From NCBI GenBank assembly GCA_963971285.1, contig OZ020257.1, positions 11,856,602 to 11,920,601 on the forward strand: a DNA stretch of 64,000 nucleotides. The letters run 5' to 3'. Under the pieces are notes generated by a model that saw only the letters and a list, made by a program, of their open reading frames with translations, was not told the DNA's origin and did no database searches. Positions 47,213 through 57,947 of this stretch are shown here, piece by piece. This DNA is from Astropecten irregularis (taxonomy: Eukaryota > Echinodermata > Asteroidea > Paxillosida > Astropectinidae). The first letter of the stretch is position 1. Each line of letters begins with the position of its first letter. The position numbers and the translations under genes are program-made.

Positions 47213-47650
47213 GGGGTCGATTTCACAAAGCCTTACAATCAATCATAACTTGAGTTGCAAAGGATGATCCATCGTATCCTACATCAGGGCTCGAATTTCG
47301 TGAAAAAAAGCGCTGGACAGCAGGTCTAGTAACCGAAGCATTTTGCTAGACCTAAACTTTTTTTACTAGACCTGTGGCATCCCCCATGACAATGTACATA
47401 GGAAAACCGTAAATGTATGCAATATTGTGTCAAAAATCATCAATTTAGGCACCATTTTAATTGTGCAAGGAAAACAAAATCACCAGACAGCCGGACTAGT
47501 GCGGTACACACTTTACTAGACCAACACCGAAATCACTAGACTCGGTCCACGGTGCAGTGGATATTTCGAGCCCTGTACATAGGGCTGTTATGCATCACGA
47601 GTCCTATGATTGATAGTAAGTTAAGATGAGTTTAGTGAAACCAACCCCTG
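47213..47650. repeat. E-family MITE interrupted by another element
   Basis: The left part (GGGGTCGATTTCACAAAGCC to ATCGTATCCTACAT) and the right part (from about TACATAGGGCTG to GTGAAACCAACCCC) make one E copy. It is split by the F element at 47285-47575. Confidence 0.8.
47285..47575. mobile_element. F element nested in E copy, CAGGGCTCGAA ends
   Basis: A 291-bp insertion with ends CAGGGCTCGAATTTCG and GATATTTCGAGCCCTG, flanked by TACAT on both sides (47280-47284 and 47576-47580). CAGGG ends recall hAT elements, but a 5-bp duplication is not the 8 bp usual for hAT, so I leave the superfamily open. It contains two inverted CTAGACC-type stretches. Confidence 0.75.
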
Positions 47651-47734
47651 GTGATAGCCAGAGAATGTGTACTGGCCAGGATGTCGGCTTCAAACGTCTA
47701 GCTCAGGTCAGAAGAAAGAAGATGTTAACAAACT

Positions 47735-47758
47735 ACGGTATACACTACAAGCTTTATT
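47735..47758 (-). terminator. Probable polyadenylation site of alternative last exon
   Basis: The complement of 47753-47758 reads AATAAA, followed by a GT-rich tract, CTTGTAGTGTATACCGTAGT. It lies about 260 bp downstream of the stop codon at 48017-48019, a normal 3' UTR length. Confidence 0.5.
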
Positions 47759-48016
47759 GAATCTGAATTTAATTCTTGTCGTAGCAAAAGCGACTACAGC
47801 ACGACTACATGCTATCATGGCAGCTACGTAAGGCATGGAATGTAAACATTTTCTCAAACATGAACAGTTCACAAGCAAATTCTACAAAGTCCTCTTTCTA
47901 CTAAACTATAGGCAGCCGGAGAATCAGCAAGAGAATAAAAAAATATCGGTCAAAATCTCATGCCATGCTCAGTCATTCATTGGTCGCTGTCTCCATCACT
48001 GGGCTCAGTGACAAGT

Positions 48017-48112
48017 TTATTTATCGTCGAGAGCACGCTCAGATGATGAACAAGGAGCGTCACTTTTGGCCGATCTGGTGTCGGAGGCGACATTTGCAGT
48101 GGAGGAGAGCTC
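48017..48112 (-). CDS. DAPK1: Candidate alternative last coding exon of DAPK1-like gene
   Basis: On the minus strand a long pyrimidine-rich tract (TTTTATTTTTATTTCCATTC, then ATCCCTACTTCCCAAG) ends in an AG. The next base opens a phase-0 frame of 31 codons, beginning ELSSTANVASDTRSAKSDAP, continuing CSSSERALDDK and ending TAA. A 3' UTR of about 280 bp with AATAAA follows. Phase 0 is what the upstream DAPK exon at 57636 (or the candidate at 54681) requires. A short Ser-rich tail after the calmodulin-binding segment is how vertebrate DAPK2 ends (recalled sequence). Use of this exon would give a kinase without ankyrin or death domains. The frame is short, so chance or an unrelated nested gene remains possible. 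The joining is my inference. Confidence 0.45.
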   Translation of the reverse strand, partial: ELSSTANVASDTRSAKSDAPCSSSERALDDK

Positions 48113-48359
48113 CTTGGGAAGTAGGGATGAATGGAAATAAAAATAAAACAAGCAAAAAGACTAAATAAACGGCATGCAAACTAAAAGTCACACAACTAGT
48201 ACAAAAATCCAGGTCGGATGGACAACATCAATCATGCATGCAATTGAGTACTTCATGTGCATAATACATGTACTCCCAAACTTCATTGTTTTGCAACAAT
48301 TATTTTGTTTACAAAGAATTACAGCATAATTTTTCTGATTCTGAATTTTTGATTCAATG

Positions 48360-48425
48360 ACAAGTGAACAAAGAAAATTTGACTGGAGCAGGATTTGAAC
48401 CAGCAACCTCATTTTGCAATGACTT
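48360..48425 (-). repeat. tRNA-derived SINE fragment (family T)
   Basis: The complement keeps GAGGTTGCTGGTTCAAATCC and TGCTCCAGTCAAATTTTCTT. Confidence 0.55.
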
Positions 48426-49007
48426 AAATTTGACCCAGTCAAATTCCTATGTGGTTATTTGATGATTTGATGATTTTGGTTCGAATGTTTACAAAATCAT
48501 TCCATAATCTTTTGAAATCTTATCTCTGATTCATATCAATTGACAGAATTAAGGGATTTGGTCACAAATCCTTCCCCCCTTTTTTTTGTATGACCATCTT
48601 TTTCCAATCATTCAAAACTGAAACAAATATTCTTTGTTAAATCATTTTTTTTCCCCACCTGCATTTTCTGTACGAAAAATTAGGTCTACAAGCATCTACT
48701 CTGCAACATATGAGAAGATGGCAATTGAATATTAAAAGCGATGATTCTGATTGTTTGGAATGCACTAGAATGTATGGATCTATTGATGATGATGCTTTGG
48801 GTTGCAGTTTTTGTATTCATTGCAGTGAGATGTGTAATGGACGTACAAGTGCCAAAATGGAGAATCGTGTAGCCATGTAGTAAGTTGATGAAAGTAATTG
48901 TAGTAGAAGAAGGTTATATGATGATGACAGCAGCTGATTTCTATTTGGGTGACATACATGAGGAAAATGAGAATGACTGCTGCATTTCTTCTTTCTAATT
49001 CTTCTTC

Positions 49008-49150
49008 TTTTTTGAAAAGTGAACAAAGAAAAATTGACTGGATCGGGATTTGAACCGGCGACCTCCTGAATACTGTACAGGCATTCTACCAACTGAGCCA
49101 TCCAGCCCTACGTTGGTGGTGACCCCAATAGTCAATTATCTTTGTTCGTT
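49008..49150 (-). repeat. tRNA-derived SINE (family T)
   Basis: The complement has GGCTGGATGGCTCAGTTGGT and GGTCGCCGGTTCAAATCCCG, then TCCAGTCAATTTTTCTTTGT. The leader TTGACTATTGGGGTCACCAC matches the copy at 8500 exactly over 20 bases. Confidence 0.85.
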
Positions 49151-49699
49151 TGACAGTCAGAAACCATGAAACCACGCACACACTGCCATATCCCAAGGAT
49201 CATTTCATCGATACACACAGCATCAACATCTACATTAAGGCCACATCAAAACAACCACATTTGTCAGTGGCATATATTTTATATCACAATTTCTATAAAT
49301 GATATGGATGGATTTTTTCATGAATAACAAAAACAGAAACAGAACAACAAACAAACAGCAAAAACCTCAGAGATGATGGGACATGTTGAATCAAAGATTG
49401 AAACCACACGCTGAATGGCGAGAGACGTAATTCTTATGTTTTTCTTTATTTTTTTAATGTTTTATATTGAATCTTATGTTTTTCTTTGAGTCTCTGGACC
49501 CGCGGTTCTATCTTGGAATCGCGATTCCAGATTGGAACTGGAACCGGCTCCGAAAATTCTGGAACCGCCCAAGCCTAGTTAAATACTTAGATGTCTTAGG
49601 CGGTTTTCTTAACATAGGCTACTTCTCTGAAGAATGGATCTTTTTCAGCACACTGTGACCAGCACTTCGTTCATTTTTTTATTTTGGATAATTAGAATT

Positions 49700-49812
49700 T
49701 TCAGGGGCATGTCGTCGAATCGGGGGACATTTTTGGGGACAATTTTTCATAGGGGACGGCACTGTCAAATCTGGGACGGTCCCCGGAAATCTGGGACGTC
49801 TGGTCACCTTAT
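49700..49812. repeat. Possible DNA-transposon end (GGTGACCAGACGTCCCAG)
   Basis: The complement of the right edge begins AGGTGACCAGACGTCCCAGA and continues with repeated CCGGGGACCGTCCCAGA modules. It looks like a terminal region of a hAT-type repeat; the partner end is not identified. Confidence 0.35.
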
Positions 49813-50547
49813 GAAAAACCCATTCATGAAGATGTTTGACTTTGCGCCTCAAAATTTAAATCCAAATGATGGAAACACAATTCACGACCCTCTTCCCTCC
49901 CAAATTCCATCCGAAAACAAAAAATATTCACACAAAACATCATTGATGTTGGTCCATGATTGGGATAATTTTGATGGCACACAATGGTGGAGTGAATAAA
50001 ATTAATGTCACAGTTCTGTGGAACCTAGTTCAGGTTTAACCTATGTTTGTGTACTTGCGTACAGTCACAAGCCCTCAGCTAAATGCTCTAAATAAACATA
50101 ACTTTTTAATTCAAATTCCGAACAGGATCTATTTGTACCCTGGGGATCCTTTCATCTCTATTCTTCCATACAGAACGCTTCCTTATTCCTTTCAATGGTC
50201 TCGTTTCCTGCGGTGAAATATAAACCGTGCACATGGAAGTGTAGGCCTTTGATAAGGAAATTTAATTATGGAAAAAGAAATTTCAAGGTCCTCATCCGAG
50301 CTCAAAGAGTGAATCCAAGTCGAGCGCGCTTACCAAATGATGAGTTTGGGAGTCGGACAGAAGATGCGTGTATTCATCTTGGATTCTAAGACATGAATGC
50401 CTAGCGGGTAAGGACTGCATGTCAGCAGCAGACCCTTGCATTAAACGCTACAACAATGAGTGCATCGCTATTCACACGGGATACCAAGCAGCTCTATAAC
50501 ACTCTTATATGTATAAAATGCTGGATGCCAGTGAACAAGGGGCCAGT

Positions 50548-50913
50548 TTAAAGGTACAGTACAGGATTGGTAACATACCCCCCAAAAATGTTCACAATCA
50601 TAGATTTACTTGTAACTTTCGGGGTATATGGAGATGGTGCTGGTAGAAACATACTGTTGAAATATTTCTGCCTGAAATGCTGTATTTATCAAAAAATTAG
50701 TAAAACAAATACCGTTTTGATCTCGGGGTAAGATCAAAGCCATTCTTCATGTTTTATAAGAAAAATTGAGTCGGGTTTTCAATATTTTCTTGCGACTTAG
50801 ATGTCCGTTTGAGCTCAAATTTTCACAGCTAAATCATTTCATGTACATGCTGGATCAGACAAGAGTGTGAGTGCTGTTCTGTAACCTTTACGAATCATGT
50901 ATTATACCTTCAA
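50548..50913 (+). mobile_element. B-subfamily TTAA MITE
   Basis: It starts TTAAAGGTACAGTACAGGAT and ends CGAATCATGTATTATACCTT, with the TTGATCTCGGGGTAAGATCA core. Confidence 0.85.
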
Positions 50914-51475
50914 TGGAGCCAAGATAAAAATACGAGCATAAAAACGTCTTTCCCGATAACAAGGTTTGACATGGGATCCTAAAAGTGTCCTACATGTGAT
51001 TTTCCAAAGAAAAAGAATAGATAAATAAATCTCAAGCAATACAAGCAATAGCAATAAACATCATGTTGAAAATATGATAGACAACCATATTGTTTTGCTG
51101 TTGTTGTTTGTTTGTTTTTTAGGCAAGATTTGTTTGTGCCAAGCAAATTATTTATGCCTAACAACTCCAGGTCAGTTTAGAGTCAGTCAATTATCTGTAC
51201 TGCCTTAGACACTAACCATCTACCCCAATTATACAAGCTCTCTGAAATTAGGACTTGTTAAATCCAGGGCTCTGCAACCACAGTCAGACTCCCTGTACGT
51301 ATACTCGCACTAATGTGGTTTGTGTTCTGCTCTGACCTAATTCCTCAACCAGAAATAACAATCCGTCCAATTTCTTCGACCCAGAAAAAAAGAAGACCAA
51401 GAAGGTGAATTTATTTATATCTTGTTCAGCTTGTGTAAAAGAAAAACATTGTATCTTTTTGTATGGACAATTATT

Positions 51476-52533
51476 AGGTGTTCGGGTTCAAGCCGAACAC
51501 CTATTGTAATTGTTCGAGTTTTTTTTTTTTTTTTCTTTTTTTTTCTTCCCAAACTTGTCTGCAAGACTTCTATATGACGGTTACAAGATATTGACTTGAA
51601 ACTTGGTGGGAACTTCGGTCATGATGCCAAGTTGTTATTAGAAGATTGACGTCATGATGACGTCATCGGGAATCAAATTACACGCGTTTTTAGGAAAAAC
51701 TTTGGTGTTCTATAACTTGTGAACCACATGACCTACGATTTTGATATTGACATATGTTACTCAACACGTAAATCTTAACAATTAATATATTCAGTGTTGT
51801 GTATAAATGACCTTCACTTCCGGTGTTACCGGAAGTTGAAGTTTGACTCAAAATAACTCGAAAACGGAAGGATTTAGGCCAAAAAAAACTCAATGGTTCA
51901 AAGATAGACAAGGTCTTGGGCTTTCAGAAAATATAAACAATGACGTCATACGGGCTGTATAGCGCCCTCTACGGTGGATTAAATAATTATATGCAGTGAT
52001 TACGTAATCCAAAAGTAAACAACGGATTTCCGCCAAATTTGGTGACTGTGAACTACTAATGAACTTCGACATGTGTGTGAAGTTTGAAATTTGTGACGTC
52101 ATGCAACCGGAAGTTATGCGCTTTTAAAGGAAAGATGACGTATCATTATTCAAATACTGTTTACTCGATAATTACATGACGCACGTCAGTGAAAATTGCA
52201 ATATATTTTTTTTTCCATGTGCATTCAATGACTTCTGAAAATGTTCAGTTGGTTGTGAAGAACTAACCGGAAGTTATTGTCCATACAATATTAAAGGTGA
52301 TGTCATTTTACGGTATCAGTCATAGTGTACGAATACTGCAATCAGCATAATCAGTACATGTAGTACATGTTTTAATTTTGCTCAGTCACGCAGTTGAAGT
52401 GTATTTTAATATTCTATTGAATGAGGGACGATTGATCACATACTGTACGTTCCAACATACGTTCAAATAACATTTCCACTACGAAATGAGACCCCGAACA
52501 CCTAGTGGTTGTTCCCACAACCACAATGTCTAG
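51476..52533. mobile_element. Non-autonomous Helitron/Helentron-like element
   Basis: The 3' side shows a perfect 8-bp hairpin (GTGGTTGT, loop TCCC, ACAACCAC; 52505-52524), then AATGT and CTAG, followed by T. That is the Helitron 3' signature of a hairpin shortly before CTRR. The 5' side has a perfect 10-bp hairpin (AGGTGTTCGG, loop GTTCAAG, CCGAACACCT; 51476-51502). CCGAACACCT recurs at 52494-52503, so the two ends also pair with each other, as in Helentrons. The interior is non-coding, with repeated CCGGAAGT motifs. The true 5' terminus (expected TC) is not fixed. Confidence 0.5.
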
Positions 52534-54051
52534 TTATTATTATTTTATTTAAGTTGGTTACCAAAGCCATAAAAGGAAAAACTAGAACAGCGAAGCTGTC
52601 ATGGCTCGCTGCAGTCTTACGTGCAGTTACAAACATGATCGCAAATTAAAAAAACAAAAAACAAAACTGTAACATTTTTTTATTGTCTTTCCGGATTAAA
52701 ATAATAAATTCTAAGAGTATAAACTCTAATTTTGAGGTTGTAGAGATGAATTTTATTATGTTCCCCAAAAAAATTGAAGCACTGAAAAACTTCAACTTTT
52801 CATTCGAATACAAACAAAAAACTTAAACATTTCATGCAAAAGATGGCCCGATGGACAGACGGACGGAAATCAGTATTACATAGACTTGCACTGCTTTGCA
52901 GCAGCTCGCCAAAAAAGGAAAGACAAATCTGCATAATGATTATGTAAATATCATATGGACAAGCCGTGTGCAACATTACAATCCTTCCTCTTTGCATTTT
53001 ATATCAGAATTTTGTTTGTCCTGTTTGGGAGATACTCTTATCAGAGAAGATAAGGGAAGATCACAAAATTTCTTCTCAAGGCAATTTTTGCAATTTGAGA
53101 AATGGACGGCAAGGAAAGCCTGATAAACAAAAATATTCATCCAGGCTGGTGAGAGGTGCCTCTCCAGTCTGCCAAGATCTCAAGAGGCTGGAGTGAGATG
53201 ACCTCAGGTTGATCCATCCGTGACATTTATGTGGGAAGCAGCAGCTTGGATAAAATAAAAAATGAAACAAGGGAGGGGGAGACATTTGATCTGGCAATCT
53301 CGGAAAAGCCTGCTGCTGATTCCTGGTCTCTTCCCTGGCTCCGTGAGGCGTGGGAGGAGGGTAGCAGCCATTACTGAGATGGCAGTGGCTTTAGAAGGAG
53401 CTCGGGACCCCTGGCGCCGGGCTCATCACGGAAGAAGATTGGCTCTGAATGTGTATCTATGCCTCGGATGTTGGACAACAAGTGGTTAGACTCTCCGGGG
53501 GATGGAGACGCTGATGACAAGATTGTGAATACATTCAGCTTCGTCTATTTCTAGACAAGAGGTACGCGCTAACCAGCACTGGCAAAACGTGCACAGATGC
53601 TATTAAGCATTGACAGACAGTTGTAGTGTGACATAAAGGCTGCAAGTTTCAATCCCAGCTTGATCAAAAAGGACAGAAACACGGAATATTATAAACAGAG
53701 AAAAGGAAGATGCAAAAAAAGAAAACAATAGGGACTGCAAAATAGGGGGTCACAACCAAAATCTAAAGTGGTCTGCTGTTGTTGGACCAGTTGGCTAAAA
53801 GAGAACCACTGAAAAGCCAAATCCAAGAGCGCAACAAACTTTTTAATAAGAAAAAGCTTTTAATACAAACATCATCCCACAATGTTTCCAACTCCTGGCA
53901 ATAATAATATGCCTACACTGTTTCAGGGGAGTCTGATTAAAAGATAACAAAAAAAGAACCCTTTGGGATTTGCAGAGCTTGACTACAGACATGACAGAGC
54001 CCACAATTAGAATCCGTTGAATAATAAAAAAAAATAAATAAATAAAAAAAA

Positions 54052-54240
54052 AGTAATTAACTGCTGCAAACTGTGCATCATCAGCCAAAATAATTACCGG
54101 TACCTGAAATTTATAAAATGCTTGGCGTTAGGAGGGTCTGACATTTGGAATCCTAGCAGGATTTTCTTTAGCCTTCGAGAAAGATCCTGCTTGGATTTGA
54201 AACATCAGGCATGTCAGGCCCTCCTAACTCCAACATGTCC
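54052..54240 (-). repeat. K-family repeat
   Basis: It carries TAACTGCTGCAAACTGTGCA, AATGCTTGGCGTTAGGAGGG, AATCCTAGCAGGATTTTCTT and the inverted half GAGAAAGATCCTGCTTGGAT. Confidence 0.7.
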
Positions 54241-54680
54241 AAGCCAAAAAATAATGAAAAACCAATTCTTCCAACAATTTTGCAATGATTCCTGAGAGAT
54301 GTGTTGAGTTTTTTGCATGGTTTGATATCTTCTGAGTCAACTACGTCTCAAAATTTTACTAATGCAGGCAGGCAGGCAAGTCGCATTCTACATAATGGGG
54401 CAATGAATTACATGGCCACATTTTTAATAAGAATGTAAAATGAAGCAGCATTGCGTTCATCAAATGAATATAAAGTCCATATGTACATGTAAGATCACGA
54501 ATGTCACAAAGAATCGTGGCTTTCACATTTACAAAGTATATCAGCACTCATTATTAAATATGGTAACCTATTTTACAGTCTTGATATAAAGATAATGTAC
54601 CGGTATGTCATTTCTTCTGCACTTCACTCATTCAATCAGTGGGCGCATGCACCGCGGCAGCGCATTGTCGCAGCATCTAC

Positions 54681-54746
54681 CTTCGAGCGGTACTCCTTCT
54701 GTCTTCTAATGGCCATCACCCAGGCAGCCATGTGACCCATCCCCAT
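54681..54746 (-). CDS. DAPK1: Candidate calmodulin-binding exon of DAPK1-like gene
   Basis: A 66-nt open stretch (22 codons, phase 0 at both ends) lies on the minus strand between TTTTGCTGAG and a TCGAAG/gtagat donor. It encodes a hydrophobic run followed by a basic run: AAWVMAIRRQKEYRSK after a Met/Gly/His start. Between KKRWK (exon 57636) and SSDPLED (exon 10559) the family needs an exon of about 20-26 residues containing the calmodulin-binding helix (human as I recall: SVRLISLCQRLSRSFLSRS). Position, strand, phase, length and amphipathic-basic character fit; direct sequence identity is low and the acceptor tract is weak. Without a homologue comparison this stays a candidate. Confidence 0.4.
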
Positions 54747-55802
54747 CTCAGCAAAATAATGATCCACTTTATAATGCACATAATACTCAAGTAAGTTTAC
54801 TTAGGATGGCAAAAATCAGTCAGTAAGCCAGAAATTGCTTTGATACAAGCAGTGCGAGACATATACATGTACAACATAGCCAATGCTTTGTGCCAAGCAG
54901 ACACATGCTAATTTCTGAAACTTTATCCAATGATAACAAAATTGATTGGCCCTCCAGAGGTTGTTAGGTTGTTAGGTTGTGTGATCCAGCTCTCATCAGC
55001 TTTACCAAACATGCCAAATGGATTCATTGGGTCATATTCCCTGAAGGAAAGACAGAGATTGCTGCATGCAAGGCACAGTGTAGCAAGTATATACCATCAA
55101 CGGTACCAGACTATTTCAGGTCAGGTCCCACAACGGCTGCCTATGAGGCATCATCAGCGCCTGATGACGGCATACTGAGAGGGCTATCCTGTCACGACTG
55201 CTGCAGTTGTACCCACTCGAGGCCAGCAAACTCCCTCTGCACCATCAATACCGTCAAACTAACCGAGCATGCTGTTTCAGAATTGAATTCATGCACTGTA
55301 ATGCTGCAGGCAATGCAAGAACAAAATCCTGAACTTACATCTGCAGTGTGGAGCGAAACGTTGCTGTGCGGCGTTACTGCGGTCCCCGTGAGCGCTTGAT
55401 TGATTTTACGAAGTATGCCAGGGCTCTGTGCCGATGCCGATGGCCTCTTTTTAAACAACTACGTGTACAGGAAAACATAGGGGGCATGGGTGATGTATCT
55501 ATACATGAGGAGTAACATTCTTAAGTTACTTGGGAGCGAGTGGGACGGGGTTGTTTCTAGGGGTGTGGTGAACAGACTGGGGCATGAGTCACAGACGGGG
55601 AAAGCTTCGAAGACATGAAATCTCCACGATCTTCACCTATGACACCAACCTGAGTCTGCAATAACTTAGTCTGCAATGAGTCTACAACATAATGTTTCCT
55701 ATACCAGTCTTCTACAATCACCAACTCCAATACATCATCCATGGTAGTCTCCTACACCAGCCTCCTATACCATTCTCTGAATGGCAAACCCATCTCCTAT
55801 CT

Positions 55803-56030
55803 TAGGACCTTTACGAAATGAGGCTAGGCTTGGGATTTATTTCGCTACCGCCGTTCTATGTCTTAAATGAAATGAGGGGCTCGATACACATGGCGAATAG
55901 CTGGAGCCTTTCTTCAGCTTTGTCATGTGGCCCAATCCTTTTGTTTCATTTTGTGGGTCTCAAATGGCAGTAGCGAAATAAGAACTTTCCAAGCCTCGCC
56001 TCAAGCCTGGTTTCGTAAAGGCCCTTCGGC
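55803..56030. repeat. Q-family MITE
   Basis: It starts AGGACCTTTACGAAATGAGG and ends CTGGTTTCGTAAAGGCCCTT. It shares its core with 37790-38013 in the opposite orientation. Confidence 0.8.
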
Positions 56031-57364
56031 CCCTACTGCACTACATGTACAAGTGATAGTCTAGGTAAATGCACAAACTGCTAAGGTTAAACAGACCGAG
56101 CCCTTCACCGAAGATCTTATCACTGGGCTTAAAAATCAACAAAATTGATGCACAAGTGAGCTCCATTACTTCAAATGAAAGGCTGATGACATTGATGACG
56201 ATAATGATAATGTACAAATGAATGAAACACAAAATAATGACAACTGCTGAAAGGAAAGGTAGTGATGACTGATCATGTCAGGTAGCTAGGGGGGTGGCCA
56301 ACCTTATCTCGCGACCTGAAAGCCATATCGCAATTGCATAGCATGTCCGACAGTAAAAAAAGGCATGTTAAGTAATGACATGCATACAGCGAATCAAATT
56401 TGTGTGATTTGGTGAACTAAAGGCTCCCATATCTGACGTCACAAAATCAAACAGATTTGTCTGCTACCCCCATTGATGAAACTCAGAGAAATTGAATTTT
56501 GGGGAGCTTTTAGTTTGACCATGTTGAGAGAAAAATCATCCAAAAAGACTCTCTTTCTGTATTCAGTGTGAGATTTCTCATGTCAAGTAATTTAAAGCGA
56601 GGTTTGTTGAGTGTTGAACTTCCTCTTAAAAACAGCATGAACAGCTGAAGGTTCTACCAATCCATAATTGAGCTGACCAGACTACATTGTTGTGTACGCA
56701 ATCTTGACAGTGCCATGTATAACCTTAAAAAAAGGTGCAGTTTTATCATTAATGCTACTTCTATTGCTAAACTGCGGTTGAACAAAGCATTCTGATGGTT
56801 TGCTGAATCCCGAGGCAATTCAGAAGATTTTTAATGGCTTAAAAGATCGCAAAATGATCCAAAAACAGCTGTCACCTGGGCTAAATGACATCTGTCGACT
56901 TTATGCTCAAATTGTGAGAAGAAATATTACAATCCTGCAATCGTTTGCTCCTGCTGCTGTTTGCTCCAGGATGGCTCAAGGGAACCAACTGGATTCCTCT
57001 CGTCCAGACTAAAATGCCAGTCCACTTGCCTAGACTCTCCAGTTGGCCACCCCCCTTTGATGATAAGCACCTTGAAGGTGTCAGGGTGTTTCTGTACTTA
57101 CCCCATCCAGATTGCCCGTGGTGCTACGGATCTTGGCATTCTTGGAAAGACGGCAGCAGATGGAGACAACTTTCATCGATTGCTGGACAAAATCAGAGAA
57201 TGGTGACAGAATTACAGAATGTAATTATAAACAAAAAACTTACAAGAATATTTAAAACAGTTTGGAGAAAAATACAGAATACGCTATACTGACAGAATGA
57301 AAACTCTGAAATTATTTCATAAACCACAAGGAAAACTTAATGGATCAATTTCATTGAAAGGTGA

Positions 57365-57500
57365 AGAACGACAATTGACTACAGATCGACTTGAACCTTC
57401 GATTTCAAGAATATCTTAATCAGCTCTCTACCAACTAAGCTATCCAGCCCTATGTCGGTAGTGTTCCAAATTGTCCAAGGAAGTTCTAGTCAATAGAAGA
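57365..57500 (-). repeat. tRNA-derived SINE (family T), diverged
   Basis: The complement shows GGGCTGGATAGCTTAGTTGG and ATCGAAGGTTCAAGTCGATC. It lies about 140 bp past the donor of exon 57636-57725. Confidence 0.7.
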
Positions 57501-57635
57501 GGAGTTTACAAACAAATTTATTCCTGGAGTCGTTGGTGAAACCCTCATTACAAACGAAGAGCAGTCAGGTCTAGGAAAGAAGTCCTTGGGACAAACAGCC
57601 ACAGACTTAGTTTCTGCAGAGAGCACCACTCCTAC

Positions 57636-57725
57636 CTTCCATCGTTTCTTTGCATTGAATCTTCGGAGGTTTTCCGTATTGAGATGTGAGCTGTCTCTGA
57701 GTTTGCGTTGTATTTTATTGGATGG
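57636..57725 (-). CDS. DAPK1: DAPK1-like gene, post-kinase autoregulatory exon
   Basis: A 90-nt exon (30 codons) lies between a strong TTTTTTCTTTTGCAG acceptor and a GGAAG/gtagga donor, phase 0 on both sides. It encodes PSNKIQRKLRDSSHLNTENL then RRFNAKKRWK. The family pattern directly after the kinase domain is PKDTQQALSRKASAVNMEKF then KKFAARKKWK in human DAPK1 (recalled): same length, same K/R-R-F-x-A-K/R-K-x-W-K finish. It joins the preceding exon at ...HFWIK in phase. The Ser pair (DSS) stands where human DAPK1 has the SRKAS stretch. The segment runs into the calmodulin-binding helix that blocks the active site when calcium is low. Confidence 0.93.
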
Positions 57726-57947
57726 CTGCAAAAGAAAAAAGGAAAAAGGGAAAATGTCAACAAAGGTCAAGCATTAAAATTACAAGTCACTACATGTACC
57801 AAGTTCACATCTTTGGTCCTGTACAATAATAATTATCCTTGATCATTGGGCTAGCTCATCACTCACAGAATTCTCTCAACTGCATGGACACAGACCCTGT
57901 GCTTGTTAAGCAGCTGAGGGCTTATCACTGGTGCCTGTTTTACTCCT

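Larger units (their letters stand above)
48113..54680 (-). other. Large-intron segment of DAPK1-like gene
   Basis: Holds T-family SINEs, a B element, a Helitron-like element and a K repeat. 53260-53500 is less AT-rich and has no recognisable repeat, but no frame in it resembles a known protein. 52534-54051 otherwise shows nothing I can name. Confidence 0.6.
54747..57635 (-). other. Intron segment of DAPK1-like gene
   Basis: Contains a Q-family MITE and a T-family SINE. The frames at 54977-55399 (+), 55192-55458 (-) and 56800-57292 (+, two overlapping frames) look mildly protein-like, but I recognise none of them. Confidence 0.55.

Noticed and set aside
54977-55399. 140-codon forward frame and 88-codon minus frame with a GTAAGTTCAGG donor-like site
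   Set aside because: Neither shows a known domain, and codon usage by eye does not favour one strand.
56800-57292. Overlapping forward frames suggesting a broken gene
   Set aside because: No recognisable protein; could be a worn retrocopy but I cannot support it.
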